In this document: positions 6,960-11,240 of the stretch, piece after piece
How positions within the stretch are numbered: the first letter of the stretch is position 1
Layout of the letters: each line of letters begins with the position of its first letter
NCBI GenBank assembly: GCA_003541895.1
Contig: DPLR01000455.1
Span: 1 to 11,240, forward strand
Source of the DNA: Cytophagales bacterium
Lineage (GTDB): Bacteria > Bacteroidota > Bacteroidia > Cytophagales > Cyclobacteriaceae
Length of the DNA: 11,240 bases
Reading direction: 5' to 3'
Made by a program: the position numbers and the translations under genes
The notes under the pieces: model-generated
The model's input: the letters and a program-made list of their open reading frames with translations, nothing else
Told to the model about the DNA's origin: nothing
The model's database searches: none

Positions 6960-7883
6960 TTATGATTTTGTAAGTTGAGTCTTCCAATTGTTTTTTAACT
7001 GATATCCTTTGTTCACAATGTAAATGCCCAGCAAGGTGATGAGGATAGCGGCCCAAATTCCGGCATTCAATTTTTCATCTAGAATTAACCAACCCAATAC
7101 CACGGCAATCACCGGGTTGATATAAGCATACAAAGACACAATGGTAATTGGCAATTTGGTAACCGCATAAAAGTAACAGGCATATGCTGCCACCGAACCA
7201 ACCAGCGTGAGATAAAGTAGAGCAAACAAAATATTAGCTGACCATTGAATATTGGTGTAGTCATCAAGCACTAAACTCATCGGCAAAAGAAACAAACCAC
7301 CGAAAAGCATTTGCCAGCCTGCGTTCATGATCGGATCGCCACCATTCACGTTTCTCTTCTTTACCCACATAGTGCCAATGGCCCAGCAAAGATTTGCGAG
7401 GAAGATAGCCACTATGCCTACAAGGTATTCTTGCTTATAAAATTCAGATAAGTGCTCGCGGAAAATGAGAAGTATACCACCGAGCCCTGTAAGCAGACCA
7501 AAAATAATCAACGGTGTTGGTCGCTCTTCTTTATTAACGATCAGGTTCAAGAGCACTGTCCATAAGGGCATCATTGAGCAGATGACGGCTGCCACTCCGC
7601 TTGATACGTTTACTTCGCTCCAGCCCACCACTGCTACACCGAGCGAACACATGAGCAAACCACCCACGGCCTGTGTGAATATGATTTTTGAATTGGGGAT
7701 TTTCTTTCCTAGCAAAAGCATGATCACAATTAAAATTGGCCCTGCCATGAGAAAGCGCAGCGTTGAAAATAAAAACGGAGGAAACTGTGTTACGCCCACA
7801 CGCAAAGCCAGGTAAGTAGTGCCCCACAAAATACAGACTGCGCCAAGAGCGAGCAGTGCTTTCATATTGTTTTTACTTTCCAT
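6960..7883 (-). CDS. EamA/DMT-family exporter (RhaT/YdcZ-like permease)
   Basis: The product is 307 residues with about ten membrane segments in two tandem EamA repeats (about 10-142 and 157-291), the standard drug/metabolite transporter form. Typical marks are ILWGTTYLALRVG (18-30), APILIV-type TM2 after FLFSTLRFLMAG (38-48), and the second-half signature YAYINPVIAVVLGWLILDEKL starting at 252. Members move amino acids, cofactors or toxic compounds across the inner membrane, mostly outwards; the substrate here cannot be read. As first gene of the operon it is divergent from the AraC regulator, which fits an inducible efflux arrangement. The start at 7883 is used; M7 (7865) is a possible alternative. 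The seven-nt gap to the small membrane protein gene supports co-transcription. Confidence 0.9.
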   Translation of the reverse strand: MESKNNMKALLALGAVCILWGTTYLALRVGVTQFPPFLFSTLRFLMAGPILIVIMLLLGKKIPNSKIIFTQAVGGLLMCSLGVAVVGWSEVNVSSGVAAVICSMMPLWTVLLNLIVNKEERPTPLIIFGLLTGLGGILLIFREHLSEFYKQEYLVGIVAIFLANLCWAIGTMWVKKRNVNGGDPIMNAGWQMLFGGLFLLPMSLVLDDYTNIQWSANILFALLYLTLVGSVAAYACYFYAVTKLPITIVSLYAYINPVIAVVLGWLILDEKLNAGIWAAILITLLGIYIVNKGYQLKNNWKTQLTKS

Positions 7884-7957
7884 ATTAAAATTTCCAGAGG
7901 TTAGTGTAATGCCTTCTTTTTCTATTTCTTATTTCGTACTCACGATTACGCCAACGG

Positions 7958-7983
7958 ATCGCAAAAAGAATTTCTTTTGCGAT
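7958..7983. promoter_or_regulatory. Palindromic operator candidate
   Basis: Nine-base exact inverted arms ATCGCAAAA (7958-7966) and TTTTGCGAT (7975-7983) flank an 8-bp centre in which GAA and TTC can also pair. The site is 75 bp upstream of the exporter start. It could be a regulator binding site or a hairpin in RNA; the sequence alone does not decide. Confidence 0.5.
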
Positions 7984-8006
7984 TGAAACAGTTTGAGTAA
8001 AAAGGG

Positions 8007-8022
8007 TTGAAATCATTTTCAA
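8007..8022. promoter_or_regulatory. Second small palindrome
   Basis: TTGAAA and TTTCAA form exact 6-bp arms around TCAT. It lies between the two AACAGTTTnAG repeats in the divergent region. Short AT-rich palindromes occur by chance, so this is a weak call that gains a little from its position. Confidence 0.3.
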
Positions 8023-8097
8023 ATTTTTTCTTTTCAACGGAAACATAACAGTTTCAGTTTTAATTATGTGAACCAGATCAGTTGGCTCGCTTTTTTA

Positions 8098-8132
8098 TTT
8101 GGCATTTTTTATTTCTGATTGAATAAAATTTG
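8098..8132 (+). promoter_or_regulatory. Possible promoter of the AraC regulator gene
   Basis: TTTG at 8098-8101 and TAAAATTTG at 8124-8132 resemble the Bacteroidota -33 and -7 elements. The -7 match has one extra base compared with TAnnTTTG. The gap to the ATG at 8168 is 35 bp, a normal leader length. Confidence 0.35.
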
Positions 8133-8167
8133 GATTTTACTTCTATTCGTTTTCATAACTTTCGGGC

Positions 8168-9286
8168 ATGGTTTATCGCATTGATCTTTTTGCCATTTTT
8201 ATTTTTCTGGGAATTGTTCAGGCATTCTTCCTGAGTCTGTTTTTCTTTTCAAAAGAGAATCGGCAGATCAAAGCAAATCTCTTTCAAGGGTTGATGGTGC
8301 TCTCGGTTGCGGCTTGCTCGTTCGAGATATTACTTTGTTATACAGGCTACATTATTGATGCGCTGTGGCTGGTTGATTATTCGGAGGCACTTTCATTTGT
8401 GATCGGCCCATCTTTTTTGCTCATGATCATTTGCTTGATTCAAGGACAGCCCGGTAAGCGATGGTACCTTCATTTTGTGCCCGCGGTGATCTGGCTTTTT
8501 CTTCAATTTCCTTTTTTGATTCAAGGCGATGATGTAAAATTCAATGCGTGGATTGGTTCGTACCACACAGCCGGACTTTCATTTCGTCATGTAGACGTAG
8601 ATGTGTTCAGTCCGCCTCATCATTCAGAAATTATTCTTGCACATTTAACTACATATGTGATTATAGGAATTGCCATCACCGTAAAAGCATTTCGCGATAA
8701 GAAGCAACTGTTTTGGCGAACGGAACAAACTACATTCAAAAAATTGAGAGCGTCAGCTATTCAAATTGCTTTGGTGGTTATGATCATTATTGTCGTCAAA
8801 CTTTTGCATCGCGATGACATGGGTGATCATTTATTTGCTGCGTATATGAGCGTTCCGATTTACTTGATTAGCTTTCAAATGATTAGTCAGTCTGGCTTTT
8901 TTAAGCAGCCTTCGCTCGCTGAACAACAGAAATACAAAACGTCATCACTTACCTCAGACCAACAACAAATTCTATTGAATAGGTTAAGGCTATTGATGAG
9001 CGAACAAAAACCATTTTTGAAACCCGATTTTTCGCTTCCTGAATTAGCCGATCAAATGAAGATTTCAGTTCACCAACTCTCTCAGGTAATTAACGATGGG
9101 TTGGGGAAATCATTTTTTGAAATGACGGCCGAGCACCGCATTGAAGAAGCCAAACACTTGCTCAAAGAAAAACCTAATATCAAAGTAGAAGAGATTGCCG
9201 AAGAAGTTGGTTATAATTCAAAATCGTCTTTCAATACTGCCTTCAAAAAACTTACAGGCAAGACACCGAGTGAGTGGAGAGGCTAA
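8168..9286 (+). CDS. AraC-family regulator with seven-helix membrane N-terminus
   Basis: The product is 372 residues in two parts. The first 240 residues hold about seven membrane helices (near 7-27, 38-58, 74-92, 100-118, 158-174, 196-213, 222-240) with a 40-residue outer loop (119-157) rich in His and Asp. The C-terminus is an AraC-type DNA-binding domain with two helix-turn-helices: FSLPELADQMKIS onward (288-312) and VEEIAEEVGYNSKSSFNTAF (340-359), ending in the signature LTGKTPSEWR (362-371). This membrane-AraC form is frequent in Bacteroidota and is thought to sense a signal at the membrane and act on nearby genes. It is divergent from the exporter operon and 107 nt upstream of the acyltransferase gene, so either could be its target. 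No sensor ligand can be inferred. Confidence 0.9.
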   Translation: MVYRIDLFAIFIFLGIVQAFFLSLFFFSKENRQIKANLFQGLMVLSVAACSFEILLCYTGYIIDALWLVDYSEALSFVIGPSFLLMIICLIQGQPGKRWYLHFVPAVIWLFLQFPFLIQGDDVKFNAWIGSYHTAGLSFRHVDVDVFSPPHHSEIILAHLTTYVIIGIAITVKAFRDKKQLFWRTEQTTFKKLRASAIQIALVVMIIIVVKLLHRDDMGDHLFAAYMSVPIYLISFQMISQSGFFKQPSLAEQQKYKTSSLTSDQQQILLNRLRLLMSEQKPFLKPDFSLPELADQMKISVHQLSQVINDGLGKSFFEMTAEHRIEEAKHLLKEKPNIKVEEIAEEVGYNSKSSFNTAFKKLTGKTPSEWRG

Positions 9287-9393
9287 ACCTCCAATCCTGC
9301 GTTCGACTTTATAAAATCGGCCTTCTGGCCTATAAAAACAGCCTTACCTTTGGCTAATTGAGCCGTTAGTTTGTTCCATAAAATTTTCAAACT

Positions 9394-10557
9394 ATGACAA
9401 TCGAACAACCAACAACAATTAACGAAAGAAGGTACGACCTCGACTGGCTTCGGCTCATTGCCATCATCATTTTACTTTTCTTTCACACGGGCATGTGGTT
9501 CAACCACTGGGGCTGGCACGTAAAGAATAATGAGTTAAGTTATTCTTTTCAATATTGGATGATCTGGTCGCATTTCTTCCGTATGCCGCTGCTACTTTTT
9601 ATTTCAGGCGCTGGCACTTATATGGCACTGGGCAAGCGCACGCCTGGCCAGTTCAGAAAAGAACGTTTCAGGAAATTATTTATTCCTCTGGTATTTGGCA
9701 TGCTCGTAATTGTGCCTCCACAGATTTATTACGAGCACATCAAAGAGTATTCTAACTACTGGGAGTTTTATAAAACGGTTTTCAATTTTGTTCCCTATCC
9801 GAAAGGCAGCTTCAGTTGGCACCATTTGTGGTTCGTACTCTATTTGTTGATTTATTCTTTGATCGCGTTGCCTCTGCTCACATTTTTGCGATTGGATAAA
9901 TCAAAAAAATTTAAGCAGAAAGTTTTTTCAATTTTGTCTTCACCGGCAGGTTTGCTTTTTGTTCCATCGGTTATCATGTTGGTGAGCCAGATCATCCTTC
10001 GTCCGTTTTTTCCGGAAGAGACTCACGACTTAATAAAGGATTGGGCTTATTTCACTTTTTATTTTTCATTTTTCATCATGGGCATTTTGAGTTACTCAAA
10101 CCCAAAACTCTGGATTGCCATTGGCGAAAACAGAAAGCCGTTATTGATTGCATTGGTTGTGGCCTTGATTCCTTTTTATGGAACATACTTTCATTTCCGA
10201 GGCTTGATTCATTTTCCCTGGAGCGATGATACTCTCGAAACTATTTTTGATGTTGCCGCCATTTTTGTGAGCTGGTTTACCGTGATCACCATCATCGCTT
10301 TTGCTCAGCATTATTTAAACAAACCACATCCGTGGCTAAAATATTTTAATGAAGGCTTATATCCGTTTTACATTTTGCATCAAACAGTGATCATTGCTAT
10401 TGGGTATTACATTGTGCAGTTGCCCTGGGGAATTGCCGCAAAATATTGGACGATCAGTTTTTTAACGCTGATTAGTTGCGTTGGATTTTATTTGCTAGTC
10501 ATCAGACCATTTAATGTGATGCGATTTCTATTTGGCTTGAAACCGAAGAAATCTTAA
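9394..10557 (+). CDS. Acyltransferase-3 family membrane protein
   Basis: The product is 387 residues of the Acyltransferase_3 family (PF01757), inner-membrane enzymes that move acyl or succinyl groups onto sugars, glycans or lipids (e.g. OafA, MdoC). About ten hydrophobic segments are visible. Marks are YDLDWLRLIAIIILLFFHTG (14-33) with the family histidine H31, FRMPLLLFISGAGT (62-75), the basic cytoplasmic turn FRKERFRKLFIPLVFG (87-102) with the conserved arginines, and SWHHLWFVLYLLIYS (141-155). It has no extra C-terminal SGNH domain. The substrate is unknown. It lies 107 nt after the AraC gene on the same strand and converges with the TetR gene at its end. Confidence 0.93.
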   Translation: MTIEQPTTINERRYDLDWLRLIAIIILLFFHTGMWFNHWGWHVKNNELSYSFQYWMIWSHFFRMPLLLFISGAGTYMALGKRTPGQFRKERFRKLFIPLVFGMLVIVPPQIYYEHIKEYSNYWEFYKTVFNFVPYPKGSFSWHHLWFVLYLLIYSLIALPLLTFLRLDKSKKFKQKVFSILSSPAGLLFVPSVIMLVSQIILRPFFPEETHDLIKDWAYFTFYFSFFIMGILSYSNPKLWIAIGENRKPLLIALVVALIPFYGTYFHFRGLIHFPWSDDTLETIFDVAAIFVSWFTVITIIAFAQHYLNKPHPWLKYFNEGLYPFYILHQTVIIAIGYYIVQLPWGIAAKYWTISFLTLISCVGFYLLVIRPFNVMRFLFGLKPKKS

Positions 10558-10563
10558 AGGCAT

Positions 10564-10598
10564 AAAAAAAGTGAGCCGGAAACTAATCCGGCTTACTT
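10564..10598 (-). terminator. Intrinsic terminator for the TetR gene, possibly bidirectional
   Basis: A 12-bp stem (10569-10580 with 10587-10598, one G-T pair, loop AACTAA) has an A-run at 10564-10570. Read on the minus strand this is a GC-rich hairpin followed directly by a run of seven T. It starts 18 nt after the TetR stop. The plus strand lacks a good T-run, so stopping of the acyltransferase transcript there would be weaker. Confidence 0.85.
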
Positions 10599-10616
10599 CT
10601 ATAAGTTGAAACTACT

Positions 10617-11210
10617 TTAATTACTTTTCTTTAGACCGTTCACTAACATGTCGGCCAACTGCTGACCTAACGAAAGTGGATCAATGTTGCTGCTTGGATC
10701 GTACCAGAGCGGCATCCAGTTGAGTGATGAGAAGAGAGTCATCACGGCAAGTTTTTTATCAATGTTGTTTTTGAATTCGCCTTTCAAAACACCTTCTTCA
10801 ATGATTGCTTTGAAACGGTTGATGTAGTTGATGCGCAACAATAAAAAATCGCGCAGGTAGGGTTGACTTAAATGACGATGCTCGTTCATGAATACGGCTG
10901 ATGCCGTGAGATCTTTTGCCATCACTTGAATGTGGCCGATAATTCCGTTCTTCAATTTTTCACTCGCAGAAGCTTTTTGCTTCTCAACTTCATCCAACGA
11001 CTTGCGAAATTCAGTAGCCATGTCAAAGCAAAGGCTTTGCAAAATTTCTTCTTTTGATTTGATGTGCGAATACAGACTGGCTGCTTCAATGCCAAGCTTC
11101 TGGGCGAGATCGCGCATGCTGGCAGCGGCATATCCCTTTTCACGAAACAGTTCGGCCGCACTTCGGATTACTTGTTCTTTTCGCGATAAATTTTCAGTAG
11201 AACTGATCAT
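10617..11210 (-). CDS. TetR/AcrR family transcriptional regulator
   Basis: The product is 197 residues. The N-terminal TetR helix-turn-helix covers about 11-57: SAAELFREKGYAAASMRDLA (17-36), then LGIEAASLYSHIKSKEEIL (39-57). The C-terminal part is helical, with SAVFMNEHRHLSQPYL (104-119), RFKAIIEEGVLKGEF (132-146) and MTLFSSLNWMPLWYDP (157-172). This C-terminus resembles TetR proteins that respond to acyl-CoAs, such as FadR/PaaR/KstR2-type regulators (inferred from appearance). Targets are probably beyond the right edge or elsewhere, as its nearest genes in view point the other way. The start at 11210 leaves a 21-nt leader behind a good -7 box. Confidence 0.9.
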   Translation of the reverse strand: MISSTENLSRKEQVIRSAAELFREKGYAAASMRDLAQKLGIEAASLYSHIKSKEEILQSLCFDMATEFRKSLDEVEKQKASASEKLKNGIIGHIQVMAKDLTASAVFMNEHRHLSQPYLRDFLLLRINYINRFKAIIEEGVLKGEFKNNIDKKLAVMTLFSSLNWMPLWYDPSSNIDPLSLGQQLADMLVNGLKKSN

Positions 11211-11231
11211 TGTTTTTTCTTAGCTATACAG

Positions 11232-11239
11232 CAAAGATA
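11232..11239 (-). promoter_or_regulatory. -7 promoter element for the TetR gene
   Basis: Read on the minus strand this is TATCTTTG, an exact match to the Bacteroidota -7 consensus TAnnTTTG, 21 bp before the ATG at 11210. The -33 element would lie outside the window. Confidence 0.5.
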
Positions 11240-11240
11240 T

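Larger units (their letters stand above)
7884..8167. promoter_or_regulatory. Divergent intergenic regulatory region
   Basis: These 284 bp separate the exporter operon (minus) from the AraC regulator gene (plus) and must hold both promoters. They contain a 26-bp near-palindrome (7958-7983), a 16-bp one (8007-8022), and a pair of AACAGTTTnAG direct repeats starting exactly 60 bp apart (7987-7997 and 8047-8057, 10 of 11 bases equal). No convincing gene lies inside. Confidence 0.6.

Noticed and set aside
7909..7986. 25-codon plus-strand frame in the divergent spacer, with AGAGG upstream of the ATG
   Set aside because: The translation has no membrane, repeat or leader-type feature and runs through the palindrome, so chance is more likely than a gene.
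9312..9330. GGCC-TTCT-GGCC hairpin after the AraC gene as a terminator
   Set aside because: The stem is only 4 bp and no T-run follows on the plus strand.
10930..11223. Antisense frames over TetR, ilvE, aspS and exporter genes
   Set aside because: They are shadows of strongly supported genes and show no recognisable protein features.

Overview
The window looks like chromosomal DNA from a Bacteroidota bacterium, probably of the Cytophagales/Chitinophagales type. This is an inference from several traits. The protein families are typical of that phylum, including an AraC regulator with a seven-helix membrane N-terminus and a PF12900-type flavin-binding protein. Starts mostly lack a strong Shine-Dalgarno sequence. 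At least one promoter matches the Bacteroidota -7 consensus TAnnTTTG exactly. Base composition is moderately AT-rich. No rRNA, tRNA, CRISPR array, transposase or phage gene was seen.

Layout from left to right. aspS (minus) enters from the left edge but carries an in-frame stop at bases 5-7. Divergent from it are two small exported proteins of unknown function (plus, 1165-2152). These converge on a flavin-nucleotide-binding protein (minus, 2163-2804). A 92-bp inverted-repeat element separates that gene from ilvE, the branched-chain aminotransferase (minus, 2914-3984). From 4105 to 7883 runs a tight seven-gene minus-strand operon. In transcription order it encodes an EamA-type exporter, a 35-residue single-span membrane protein, a GNAT acetyltransferase, a DinB-family protein, an OsmC-family thiol peroxidase, a second DinB-family protein and a PhzF-family protein. 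Spacers are 7 to 16 nt, with two ATGA start/stop overlaps. Across a 284-bp divergent intergenic region with palindromes lies the membrane AraC regulator (plus), followed by an integral-membrane acyltransferase-3 protein (plus). A strong hairpin terminator separates the latter from a convergent TetR regulator (minus), whose promoter sits at the right edge.

How the genes may work together: aspS and ilvE are housekeeping genes. The operon combines an exporter, an acetyltransferase, a probable thiol peroxidase and two DinB proteins, a family that includes bacillithiol-type thiol transferases. It therefore reads as a small-molecule or electrophile detoxification set, possibly controlled by the divergently encoded membrane AraC protein. 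That link is inference from gene order and family membership only. The most distinctive observations are the unannotated 35-residue membrane protein coupled to the acetyltransferase, the 92-bp inverted-repeat element, the divergent regulatory region, and the aspS stop at the window edge.
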